Positions 1 through 5,760 of a DNA stretch of 5,796 nt are shown piece after piece. The notes beneath the pieces were generated by a model, which saw nothing but the letters and a program-made list of their open reading frames with translations, did no database searches and had not been told where the DNA came from. Numbering within the stretch: the stretch's first letter is position 1; every line of letters starts with the position of its first letter. The translations under genes and the position numbers were made by a program. Source of the DNA: a bacterium (GTDB taxonomy: Bacteria > Desulfobacterota > Anaeroferrophillalia > Anaeroferrophillales > Tharpellaceae); NCBI GenBank assembly GCA_029935295.1, contig JAOZKP010000119.1:2817-8612 (forward strand), read 5' to 3'.

Positions 1-48
1 CACAGAGAGTAGAAGAGTTGCTGTTGATTAATTTTTTTACTCTCTGTG
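1..48. repeat. Inverted repeat, left arm truncated by window edge
   Basis: Bases 1-11 (cacagagagta) are the exact reverse complement of bases 38-48 (tactctctgtg), separated by 26 nt that are T-rich at their right end (32-38). The right arm continues as ttctct after base 48, so the full palindrome probably begins before the window. The sequence lies about 70 nt downstream of the last gene's stop codon. The T run is in the loop rather than after the stem, so this is not a canonical intrinsic terminator on either strand. It may be one copy of a dispersed intergenic palindrome family. Function is unknown. Confidence 0.7.
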
Positions 49-116
49 TTCTCTAGAGAGCGAAGCGAACGAGTGGTAAATAAGGTTTTCATGTTTAAAC
101 TGAATGGTTGCTAGAC
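49..116. other. 3' intergenic tail of the operon, no gene
   Basis: This short stretch lies between the palindrome and the last stop codon. It contains a 10-bp perfect palindrome tctctagaga (50-59), a doubled gcgaa unit within agcgaagcgaacgag (59-73) and gtggtaaat (74-82), and an 8-bp palindrome gtttaaac (93-100). No stem followed by a U-run can be drawn for minus-strand transcripts. The gtggtaaat resembles the gtggtgtaaat that closes the palindrome at the other end of the window. Confidence 0.45.
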
Positions 117-1127
117 TTACTGCTCTAAAAGAATACCTTGATACTCTGCCACATGTTCATAAAATTCAAGAAAAATTTCCTGTTCTTCATTTACCGGTTT
201 CTGTGATGTCAGGAGATAGTTGATTTCATCATCAAATCTCACTTTGAGAAGGTCCATCAGGTGAAAACGGGTGACCTTGAAGTTTAGAGCTAAAGCAGTC
301 TGTTCCAGATGATCAAAGCGGATATTGTATTCGTCATGATCTTTGAGCTTAATCTGACGGGGGTTGCGATCTGCAATCGGCTGGATAGCGGGAAAAAGAG
401 AGAAGGGGTAAGGCAGGGCCGTGTCACAACCGTGTTCGGTAATAAATGTTCTTGCAACCCGGGTTTGCGCCAGGCGCTCGATAAAGAGCAGGGCGCCGTA
501 GTTCAGGTTGAAAGTTTCCGGGAGATCGTTAACATCAAGGTTATAGGTTGCTATCAGGCGAACAGCTTCGTTTAGTAATTCAGTTTCACTGAGGGAAGCA
601 GGCGCAATCGGCAAGGCAGGTTTATTTGCAAATTCCGGTTTCAGACGAAAAAAATTGACCGAGTTTATTATAGTATTTTTTGCAAGATCAGTAATGGTCG
701 GAAAATCACCGATGATTTCGTTGAGTATGAGCAGGTCAACTGGCTGCCGCTGTAGGGTCGGAAGCCAGGCAAAGAGATCAGAGCAGTGAAATGATACTGG
801 AAATTTGTGCAGTCGTTCCCGCTGTTTTTCAAGCAGGGTTGGTGAGATGTCAACCATGCTGATCTGCTGCGGTTGTAACACATCAAGTAAGGCCGCCATC
901 AGGGTGCCGTAGCCGCCGCCGATTTCAATTATCTTACCACATTCAGGTTCGAGGGCGGTTGTTTCCTGCAGAAATTTGCCGACCAGAGTCCCGTAGGCTG
1001 CAGGCTTAGTCAGAGCTTTAGCGAAAGTACCGTCGCCATCTCCCAAACTCTGACAAATTGTCATTTCCCAGAGTAGACTCGGGTGTTCGCCGGTGTAATA
1101 ATCAGAAGTTAGGTTGAGTTTAGGCAC
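117..1127 (-). CDS. Putative class I SAM-dependent methyltransferase
   Basis: The 336-residue protein has the features of a Rossmann-fold methyltransferase. Motif I is EIGGGYG (residues 68-74), preceded by the hydrophobic strand KII. The acidic end of strand 2 is MVDISP (D93), which would contact the SAM ribose. HCSDLF (D117) fits the adenine-contacting loop, and DLLILNEIIGDFPT (131-144) fits strand 4 plus the catalytic loop. The motif I and NE-loop pattern, and a later strand GALLFIERLA (211-220) followed by ITEHG, recall the MidA/DUF185 family, but the resemblance is weak and the substrate is unknown. The start is GTG: an in-frame TGA lies two codons upstream, and the next Met is residue 22. 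No Shine-Dalgarno is evident, so translation may be coupled to the HIT gene, whose stop is only 14 nt upstream. It is the last gene of the operon. The methyltransferase fold is fairly secure; the specific family is not. Confidence 0.8.
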   Translation of the reverse strand: MPKLNLTSDYYTGEHPSLLWEMTICQSLGDGDGTFAKALTKPAAYGTLVGKFLQETTALEPECGKIIEIGGGYGTLMAALLDVLQPQQISMVDISPTLLEKQRERLHKFPVSFHCSDLFAWLPTLQRQPVDLLILNEIIGDFPTITDLAKNTIINSVNFFRLKPEFANKPALPIAPASLSETELLNEAVRLIATYNLDVNDLPETFNLNYGALLFIERLAQTRVARTFITEHGCDTALPYPFSLFPAIQPIADRNPRQIKLKDHDEYNIRFDHLEQTALALNFKVTRFHLMDLLKVRFDDEINYLLTSQKPVNEEQEIFLEFYEHVAEYQGILLEQ

Positions 1128-1141
1128 AATTTGTCAGGAAA

Positions 1142-1477
1142 TCAGGCGCGCAGCTGACGGCCGCCGATGAGATGGTAATGCACATGGAAAACAACCTGGC
1201 CGCCTTCCTTGTTGATATTGGCAAGCACGCGATAGCCGCTCTCGGCAACGCCGAATTCAACCGCAAGTTTTTTCATGACGTTGTGAATGTCAGCAATAAT
1301 TCCCATTTCATCATCGGGAATATCATTCAGGGTCGGATAGTGTTTTTTGGGAATTATAAGAAGATGAACCGGAGCTTTCGGGTTGATATCCTTGAAAGCG
1401 TAAATTATTTCGTCTTCATAGACTTTGTCAGAAGGGATTTCCCCTTTTATGATTTTACAAAAAAGACAATTTTTCAT
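1142..1477 (-). CDS. HIT-family protein, HINT-like nucleotide hydrolase
   Basis: This 111-residue protein is a complete histidine-triad protein of usual length for the HINT/PKCI branch. The N-terminus CLFCKIIKGEIPSDKVYEDE has the family's CxxC (C4, C7), which with H46 and H98 can form the zinc site found in many bacterial members. The triad HVHYHLIGG (H98, H100, H102) follows GQVVF, where the middle His normally attacks the phosphate. PKKHYPTLNDI (43-53) is also typical. Family members hydrolyse adenosine 5'-phosphoramidates and related nucleotide conjugates in the cytoplasm; the physiological substrate cannot be told here. The ATG at 1477 has a GGAGG 12 nt upstream. It sits 40 nt after ilvD and 14 nt before the methyltransferase gene, so it is probably co-transcribed with both. 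Confidence 0.95.
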   Translation of the reverse strand: MKNCLFCKIIKGEIPSDKVYEDEIIYAFKDINPKAPVHLLIIPKKHYPTLNDIPDDEMGIIADIHNVMKKLAVEFGVAESGYRVLANINKEGGQVVFHVHYHLIGGRQLRA

Positions 1478-1489
1478 CGTGTTCTTATC

Positions 1490-1494
1490 CCTCC
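1490..1494 (-). promoter_or_regulatory. Shine-Dalgarno GGAGG of the HIT gene
   Basis: On the minus strand GGAGG lies 12 nt before the ATG at 1477, inside the 40-nt gap after ilvD. It supports that ATG as the start. The spacing is longer than the usual 5-9 nt, as it is for the two preceding genes. Confidence 0.7.
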
Positions 1495-1517
1495 ATGCAA
1501 ACAGCTGACAATTTAAT

Positions 1518-3182
1518 TTACACCATTACCGCGCCCTTGGCGGCGGAGCTAACCTGACGGGCGTAGCGGGCAAGATAGCCCTTTTTTATTTTTGCTTCCG
1601 GTTTTTGCCAGGCGGCCTGGCGTTGTGCGAGTTCAGTTTTATCAATCAACAGATCAAGTGAGCGATTTGGAATATCTATTTTGATCTGATCGCCCTCTTG
1701 AACCAAGCCGATCAGGCCGCCGGCCGCAGCTTCGGGTGAGATATGGCCGATAGCGGCACCGCGGGTGCCGCCCGAGAAGCGGCCGTCAGTTAAGAGGGCA
1801 ACCTCTTTATCAAGACCGATTCCGGCCAGCGCCGCAGTCGGCGAAAGCATCTCCCGCATTCCCGGGCCGCCCTGAGGGCCTTCATAACGAATAACGATGA
1901 CATCGCCGGGATTTATATTCTGATTGACTATGGCCGAAAAAGCTTCTTCTTCCGAGTTGAAAACCCGGGCCGGCCCCTGGTGCTCAAGCATCTCCGGAGC
2001 CACGGCGGACTGTTTAACAACCGCACCGTCAGGGGCAAGATTGCCGGTTAAAACCGCAAGGCCACCGGTCGGATGATAGGGGTTGTTCAAGGGGCGAATG
2101 GTTTCAGGATTTGCAACTATTACGTTGGGGGCCGCCAGCACTTCCCTAATTGTTTTTCCGGTAACGCTTAAGGCATCTTCATTGAGTAATCCGGATAGGG
2201 AAAGAGTTTTCATGATTGCTGAAACGCCGCCAGCCTGGTGGAGATCTTCCATATGATCCGGGCCGCCGGGCGACATATTGCAGATATGCGGGGTTTTGCC
2301 GCTGACCTCGTTAAAATCTTGAAGTGTAAGTTCAATTCCGGCTTCATGGGCAATGGCCGGAAGATGAAGAGATGTATTGGTTGAGCCGCCGAAAGCCATA
2401 TCGACCGCCAGAGCGTTGTGAAAGGCTTCTTTCGTTAAAATCTGGCGCATGGTAATATTTTTATCAACCAGATGCATTATCGCCTCACCGCTGGTTTTGG
2501 CGAGGCGAATTCGTGCCGCATCAATTGCCAGGGTTGTGCCGTTGCCGGGCAAGGCAATGCCCAAAGCTTCGGTCAGGCAGTTCATCGAATTAGCGGTAAA
2601 CATGCCGCTGCAGGAGCCAGCACCGGGACAGGCGGCATTTTCAAGTTCAGTGAGTTCGGCTTCGGTTAATTCGCCGACGCGAAATTTCCCCATTCCTTCA
2701 AAAACCGTAATAAGGTCGATCTCCTGTCCGTTACAGACGCCGGTCCGCATCGGGCCGCCGCTGATAACTATGGTTGGCAGATCCAAACGCGCACCCGCCA
2801 TAATCATCCCGGGGACAATTTTGTCACAATTCGGCAGCAGAACAAGGCCGTCAAACGGGTAGGCCTGGGCCATGCTCTCAACTGAATCGGCGATCAATTC
2901 ACGCGAAGCCAGCGAATATTTCATACCGGTATGGCCCATCGCAATTCCGTCGCAGATGCCGATGGTCGAAAACTCCATCGGCGTACCGCCGGCCATGCGG
3001 ATGCCGTCTTTAACCGCCTGGCAGATTTTATCAAGGTGAATATGTCCGGGAATAACTTCATTAGCGGACTGAGCCACACCAATCAGCGGACGCTTGAGCT
3101 CGTTGTCGGTATAACCGATAGCTTTAAGGAGAGCCCTATGCGGAGCCCGGTCAACACCTTTGGTCATTTGCTCTGAGCGCAT
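1518..3182 (-). CDS. ilvD: Dihydroxy-acid dehydratase
   Basis: This 554-residue enzyme is full length for the IlvD/Edd family. It dehydrates 2,3-dihydroxy-isovalerate and 2,3-dihydroxy-3-methylvalerate to the 2-keto acids that lead to valine, leucine and isoleucine, using an Fe-S cluster and Mg2+ in the cytoplasm. Both family signatures are present: CDKIVPGMIMAG (119-130), with cluster Cys119 and the metal-associated Lys121, and ALLTDGRFSGGT (462-473), with Ser470 as the likely catalytic base. Also visible are STIGICDGIAMGH (72-84), GAGSCSGMFTANSMNC (187-202, Cys191) and YEGPQGGPGMREM (433-445). Gly46 occupies the place where plant-type [2Fe-2S] enzymes have their first Cys ligand. IlvD is favoured over 6-phosphogluconate dehydratase by length and overall match. 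The ATG at 3182 lies 7 nt after the lipoprotein stop and its AGGAG is inside that gene, suggesting translational coupling. Met6 (3167) lacks a good ribosome site. Confidence 0.98.
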   Translation of the reverse strand: MRSEQMTKGVDRAPHRALLKAIGYTDNELKRPLIGVAQSANEVIPGHIHLDKICQAVKDGIRMAGGTPMEFSTIGICDGIAMGHTGMKYSLASRELIADSVESMAQAYPFDGLVLLPNCDKIVPGMIMAGARLDLPTIVISGGPMRTGVCNGQEIDLITVFEGMGKFRVGELTEAELTELENAACPGAGSCSGMFTANSMNCLTEALGIALPGNGTTLAIDAARIRLAKTSGEAIMHLVDKNITMRQILTKEAFHNALAVDMAFGGSTNTSLHLPAIAHEAGIELTLQDFNEVSGKTPHICNMSPGGPDHMEDLHQAGGVSAIMKTLSLSGLLNEDALSVTGKTIREVLAAPNVIVANPETIRPLNNPYHPTGGLAVLTGNLAPDGAVVKQSAVAPEMLEHQGPARVFNSEEEAFSAIVNQNINPGDVIVIRYEGPQGGPGMREMLSPTAALAGIGLDKEVALLTDGRFSGGTRGAAIGHISPEAAAGGLIGLVQEGDQIKIDIPNRSLDLLIDKTELAQRQAAWQKPEAKIKKGYLARYARQVSSAAKGAVMV

Positions 3183-3189
3183 AAGTTTT

Positions 3190-4347
3190 CTATTGCTCCT
3201 TTTCCAGCGTTTGATCCAACAGGTTATCCGGCTCCGTATCGGGAGTTACCATCTCCACCGCCCAGGCTTCTGTAAAGTCCGCGGCAAGCGGGGTTCGGGC
3301 CTGGCCTAAACTGCCGTCTGCAGCGAAGAAATCGACGACGGAAACAGTGCCTAACAGCTCCTGAAAGCGAAAACCGAGATGATTTTTGGTTTTCGGGTCA
3401 TTGATACTTACAGCTTTGGTGAAAACTTGAAGTTCACGGCCATAATTGAGGTCGCTGCGATGTCCGGCTTCGAGAATGAAAAGCTGATCATCTGAACGTG
3501 ATTTGATTTTGCACCACCATGATGTTGAATCAATCAGGCGCAACAGCGGAGTGGGATGGTTTGGAACCAGCGGTAGGAGAAGTTGACCGCTAAGATCAGC
3601 CCGAAAGGTGAAAGCCGCAACATTATCACCGGTCTGAGCGTCAATCCAGGTACAGGTGTAGAACTTATAATTACGACCCGAGCTGGTTGTCAGAAAGAGG
3701 ACAAATTGAACCGGGGCCGGGATGCTGGAGCTTTTCATCCACTTTTTAACGGCCCGGGTAATTTCCGCCGGTTGGTTCATAAGGCGGCCCTTTTCCCGTA
3801 AGATTGAATTTTGCGATTCCTCTACCCGCAGCGGTAGTTTCGCTTCAAGTTCAAGGCTCAACAGGGTAGCAATCTCAGGCTGGAGCTGGGTGGTCCGGGT
3901 TGGAAATAGCAGCACCCGCCGCCGCAGCGGCAGAATAACCGGCGCTGTCGCCGTTAACTGTTCTTCTGCCGGGAGCTCTTCCGATAACCCCGCCACAGTT
4001 CCGGCCTCCTGGTTGGCAGGAGTTGCGGCGGCATCAGCTACGGCAGTTGGTGCAGCCGCTTTCTCAGGTTGTGGCAGATTTACAGCTAATGCGGTGTATT
4101 TGCCGCTTTGATAAACTGATGCCGGAACCCACAGAGTCGGTTCGGCGGCGCTGTCTTCAGCCGCCGCCGGGTTGTTTACGCGCACGTAGACAACCTCCTG
4201 AACCTCCATAGTTTCGATCAACTCATTGGTGATCGGAAAAGGATCTATCTCCAGTCGCGGCCAAAACGGAATATGACAGCCGGCCAGCATGACAGATAAT
4301 AAAACGGCTAAAAATAGAGAATTGAAAGTTAACGGCTGTTTAATCAC
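3190..4347 (-). CDS. Predicted outer-membrane lipoprotein, CsgG/FlgT-like, second of a pair
   Basis: The 385-residue protein begins with a lipoprotein signal peptide: charged Lys3, hydrophobic run 11-22 and lipobox LAGC, giving mature Cys24. The +2 residue is His, so outer-membrane sorting is expected. Right after the Cys comes HIPF, which the upstream lipoprotein also has. Residues 91-138 form an Ala/Pro/Glu-rich linker. Residues 141-270 look like a diverged CsgG/TolB-N-like domain (RRRVLLFPTR at the start, WIDAQTG at 234-240). Residues 275-365 match the C-terminal domain of the upstream lipoprotein through INDPKTK (315-321), LG, LLGT and VVDFFAADG (337-345). The overall order recalls FlgT-type envelope proteins, but I do not recognise a named family. 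The start is GTG, fixed by an in-frame TAA immediately upstream. It follows the first lipoprotein by 18 nt and precedes ilvD by 7 nt. An envelope role is likely; the exact function is unknown. Confidence 0.85.
   Translation of the reverse strand: MIKQPLTFNSLFLAVLLSVMLAGCHIPFWPRLEIDPFPITNELIETMEVQEVVYVRVNNPAAAEDSAAEPTLWVPASVYQSGKYTALAVNLPQPEKAAAPTAVADAAATPANQEAGTVAGLSEELPAEEQLTATAPVILPLRRRVLLFPTRTTQLQPEIATLLSLELEAKLPLRVEESQNSILREKGRLMNQPAEITRAVKKWMKSSSIPAPVQFVLFLTTSSGRNYKFYTCTWIDAQTGDNVAAFTFRADLSGQLLLPLVPNHPTPLLRLIDSTSWWCKIKSRSDDQLFILEAGHRSDLNYGRELQVFTKAVSINDPKTKNHLGFRFQELLGTVSVVDFFAADGSLGQARTPLAADFTEAWAVEMVTPDTEPDNLLDQTLEKEQ
3196..3200 (-). promoter_or_regulatory. Shine-Dalgarno AGGAG of ilvD, inside the lipoprotein gene
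   Basis: On the minus strand AGGAG lies 13 nt before the ilvD ATG and overlaps the last codons (Lys-Glu) of the second lipoprotein. Ribosomes finishing the lipoprotein would cover it, which favours coupled translation. It supports the ATG at 3182 over the internal Met at 3167. Confidence 0.6.
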
Positions 4348-4359
4348 TTAAGTTTCGAG

Positions 4360-4364
4360 CCTCC
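4360..4364 (-). promoter_or_regulatory. Shine-Dalgarno GGAGG of the second lipoprotein gene
   Basis: GGAGG starts one base after the TAA of the first lipoprotein (TAA-C-GGAGG) and lies 12 nt before the GTG start at 4347. Since TAA directly precedes that GTG in frame, the GTG is the only plausible standard start. Confidence 0.7.
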
Positions 4365-4365
4365 G

Positions 4366-5652
4366 TTATTCAGCCGCTTTAATCATGTCATCCTGTTTGA
4401 ATTTACCTGCCGCCAGAGGTTCACAGATAGCGCCGTCAAGACCAAAAAAGTCGACAATCTTTATGGTGCCTTTAAGGGCTCCCTGAGCTTTTCCGAGAGA
4501 AAGTTTGGTGGTCGGATCTTTAATCTCATTTCCTTTGGCGTAGACCCGCAGATTCTGACCGGTCTGGAGACCGCTTAGCCGGCCGGCATTAATTAAAAGC
4601 CGTTTCTTTTCGACCTTGATAACCCGGGCACTCCAGTCGATCATTCGGACGTGGTTGGTAAGGTTGTCAATGATCTGTGCCGTCTGGGGTGTTTTCGGGT
4701 TCAGATTATAACTCTTGACCGGATAGCCGGTAGCGGTGTCAATCAGTTGCATTTCAATCTGCTGAGTTGGAGCGGCATAGGCCCCGGCGGCAAAATTGGC
4801 GGCGAAATGAACTCTTTCGAGAATGATCGCCTGGGCCCCGAGTTCCTGTCCCATTTTACTCAAGCGTGAGCGAACATCCAGGGATTGGGAAAATGACATA
4901 TGGGCATCGTTATAACGTTCGATGGCCTCTTTCGGGATCAGGTTGATTCCCGGTGCCTGGGTCAGGCGTTGATAGATCTTCTGACTGAACGCATCCTGCG
5001 GCGTGGTCGTTAAGCCGCGCTGCGGATAGCTGATAACATAGATAACTTTGCGTTTGATGCCGCCTAAAGCGAGATTATCATTTTGCGGTGTTCCGAAAAA
5101 AGCGCCGTTGCCGGCAGTGCCCAGATTGCTCTGTTCGATACCGCCGTTAAAATTAGCTGCGGCAGGATTGGCCGGATATGTGCCATAGGCCGCACCCGGA
5201 TTTGTCGCACCATAGGCGGGTTGACCGTAAGCAGGTTGACCGTAAGCGGGTTGTCCATAGGTATTTGGGTTGGCACCATAAGCCGGGGCCATTCCCTGGT
5301 TCTGGCCGCCGTAGCCGGGATTGGCATTAAGGGCATAGTTGGTATTGGGGTTGTAGGGCTGTCCCGGTTGAAATGCACCGGCGCCTGCGGCCGGAGGATT
5401 TTGTCCATAAGCCGCAGCCGGTGCTTGCACCGGCTGATTTCCATAAGCTCCACCTTGTTGGTACGGAGTTTGAGTTGGTTCTGGAGACTGGAGCTGGCCG
5501 CTGTACTGGGGTTCCTCATCAACCTGAGTCGCTTCCTGCACCAGAGGCTCTTCTTCCTGAACTTGTTTGCTGCCGAAAAACGGGATATGCCACCCACAGC
5601 CACTGATCATAAATGCCATGACAATACTTAACAGTAAAATCTTTCTGCTCAT
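4366..5652 (-). CDS. Predicted outer-membrane lipoprotein with YGQPA-rich linker and CsgG/FlgT-like body
   Basis: I place the start at the ATG at 5652, giving 428 residues beginning MSRKILLLSI. It has a GGAG 9 nt upstream and yields a normal lipoprotein signal peptide with lipobox ISGC and mature Cys19. The frame stays open to 5718, but those upstream Met codons lack a ribosome site. The +2 residue is Gly, so outer-membrane sorting is expected. After GWHIPFF and a Glu-rich stretch come about 110 residues rich in Tyr, Gly, Gln, Asn, Pro and Ala (about 60-170), including YGQPA repeats, probably disordered. Residues 200-338 resemble a CsgG/TolB-N-like domain: KRKVIYVI, then a helix with PGINLIPKEAIERY, then MGQELGAQAIILERV and LIDTATGYPV. 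Residues 339-428 resemble a FlgT-type C-terminal domain: INAGRLSGLQTGQNLRVY, KDPTTK, LKGT and VDFFGLDG. It is the first gene of the operon. An envelope structural or assembly role is plausible but unproven. Confidence 0.85.
   Translation of the reverse strand: MSRKILLLSIVMAFMISGCGWHIPFFGSKQVQEEEPLVQEATQVDEEPQYSGQLQSPEPTQTPYQQGGAYGNQPVQAPAAAYGQNPPAAGAGAFQPGQPYNPNTNYALNANPGYGGQNQGMAPAYGANPNTYGQPAYGQPAYGQPAYGATNPGAAYGTYPANPAAANFNGGIEQSNLGTAGNGAFFGTPQNDNLALGGIKRKVIYVISYPQRGLTTTPQDAFSQKIYQRLTQAPGINLIPKEAIERYNDAHMSFSQSLDVRSRLSKMGQELGAQAIILERVHFAANFAAGAYAAPTQQIEMQLIDTATGYPVKSYNLNPKTPQTAQIIDNLTNHVRMIDWSARVIKVEKKRLLINAGRLSGLQTGQNLRVYAKGNEIKDPTTKLSLGKAQGALKGTIKIVDFFGLDGAICEPLAAGKFKQDDMIKAAE
5143..5481 (-). 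other. Coding region for a Tyr/Gly/Gln/Pro/Ala low-complexity segment
   Basis: This part of the first lipoprotein gene encodes about 113 residues dominated by Gly, Ala, Pro, Gln, Asn and Tyr, almost free of charge and lacking aliphatic residues except a few. Tyrosines recur as AYG, PYN, GYGG and YGQ. All three reading frames on and against this stretch are unusually open, which explains the long shadow frames found here. The segment separates the membrane anchor from the folded domains and would be flexible. Confidence 0.8.
5211..5255 (-). repeat. Three tandem 15-bp units encoding YGQPA
   Basis: Three adjacent 15-bp units, cataggcgggttgac, cgtaagcaggttgac and cgtaagcgggttgtc on the plus strand, differ at one to four positions from each other. 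They encode consecutive five-residue Tyr-Gly-Gln-Pro-Ala repeats. Most differences fall in third codon positions, so the peptide is kept while the DNA drifts. Unit number may vary between strains by slippage. Confidence 0.85.
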
Positions 5653-5661
5653 TTTTCTATT

Positions 5662-5665
5662 CTCC
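5662..5665 (-). promoter_or_regulatory. Shine-Dalgarno GGAG that sets the first lipoprotein's start
   Basis: On the minus strand GGAG lies 9 nt before the ATG at 5652 and overlaps the in-frame ATG at 5667, which itself has only AT-rich sequence upstream. This favours 5652, as does the signal peptide that results. Confidence 0.7.
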
Positions 5666-5690
5666 ATAAAGGTTAAAAAATAAAGTTTTA

Positions 5691-5699
5691 ATATTACCA
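5691..5699 (-). promoter_or_regulatory. Possible extended -10 element TGGTAATAT
   Basis: The minus strand reads TGGTAATAT, a TGn motif followed by a 4-of-6 match to TATAAT, leading into an AT-rich leader of about 40 nt before the first gene. No good -35 hexamer exists at the expected distance, which falls inside the palindrome. A TACTAT at 5780-5785 is an alternative -10 whose -35 would be outside the window. Weak evidence. Confidence 0.25.
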
Positions 5700-5760
5700 C
5701 GAAGAGCGCGAAGAGCACGAAGGAGGAAACTGCCTTCGTGCTCTTTGTGCTCTTCGTGGT
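5696..5760. repeat. 28-bp near-perfect inverted repeat upstream of the operon
   Basis: Arms 5696-5723 and 5733-5760 are inverted copies of 28 bp with two differences, around a 9-nt loop (aggaaactg). Each arm is made of 9-nt steps (acgaagagc, gcgaagagc, acgaaggag), so the element is both tandem and palindromic. In plus-strand RNA both differences become G-U pairs and the stem is fully paired; in minus-strand RNA they are A-C mismatches. It sits 43 nt upstream of the first start codon. No U-tract follows the stem on the plus strand; on the minus strand it is followed by AT-rich but not U-run sequence. It resembles dispersed intergenic palindromes known to me from many bacterial genomes; its function is unknown. 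Confidence 0.9.

Noticed and set aside
1..48. Intrinsic terminator for the operon
   Set aside because: The stem is present, but the T-run (32-38) is in the loop and reads as an A-run on the transcribed sense. No U-tract follows the stem.
93..100. Palindrome gtttaaac as an operator
   Set aside because: An 8-bp palindrome in AT-rich sequence is easily due to chance and lies after the last gene, with nothing to regulate in the window.
309..575. Plus-strand open frame antisense to the methyltransferase gene
   Set aside because: It is a shadow of the methyltransferase reading frame, with no domain or ribosome site.
1172..1516. Plus-strand open frame antisense to the HIT gene
   Set aside because: The minus strand carries an unmistakable HIT protein; this is its shadow.
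2449..2862. Plus-strand open frame of 137 codons antisense to ilvD
   Set aside because: The opposite strand encodes highly conserved IlvD motifs, which fully explains the sequence. The antisense product has no recognisable features.
5211..5255. CRISPR-like repeats
   Set aside because: Units are 15 bp and adjacent with no spacers, and they encode an in-frame pentapeptide repeat.
5064..5603. Same-strand, out-of-frame open frame of 179 codons
   Set aside because: It lies inside the first lipoprotein gene in another frame, and its Met/Arg/Leu-rich product reflects the biased codons of the repeat region. The in-frame protein has a lipobox and recognisable domains.
5083..5631. Plus-strand open frame of 182 codons antisense to the first lipoprotein gene
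   Set aside because: It covers the low-complexity repeat region, where stop codons are rare in every frame. It has no convincing ribosome site and no recognisable domain, and its repeats simply mirror the YGQPA units.
5653..5718. Longer N-terminus for the first lipoprotein (start at 5718 or 5667)
   Set aside because: It would add a second hydrophobic stretch before a normal lipoprotein signal peptide, no Shine-Dalgarno precedes those ATGs, and the 5718 start falls inside the palindrome arm.
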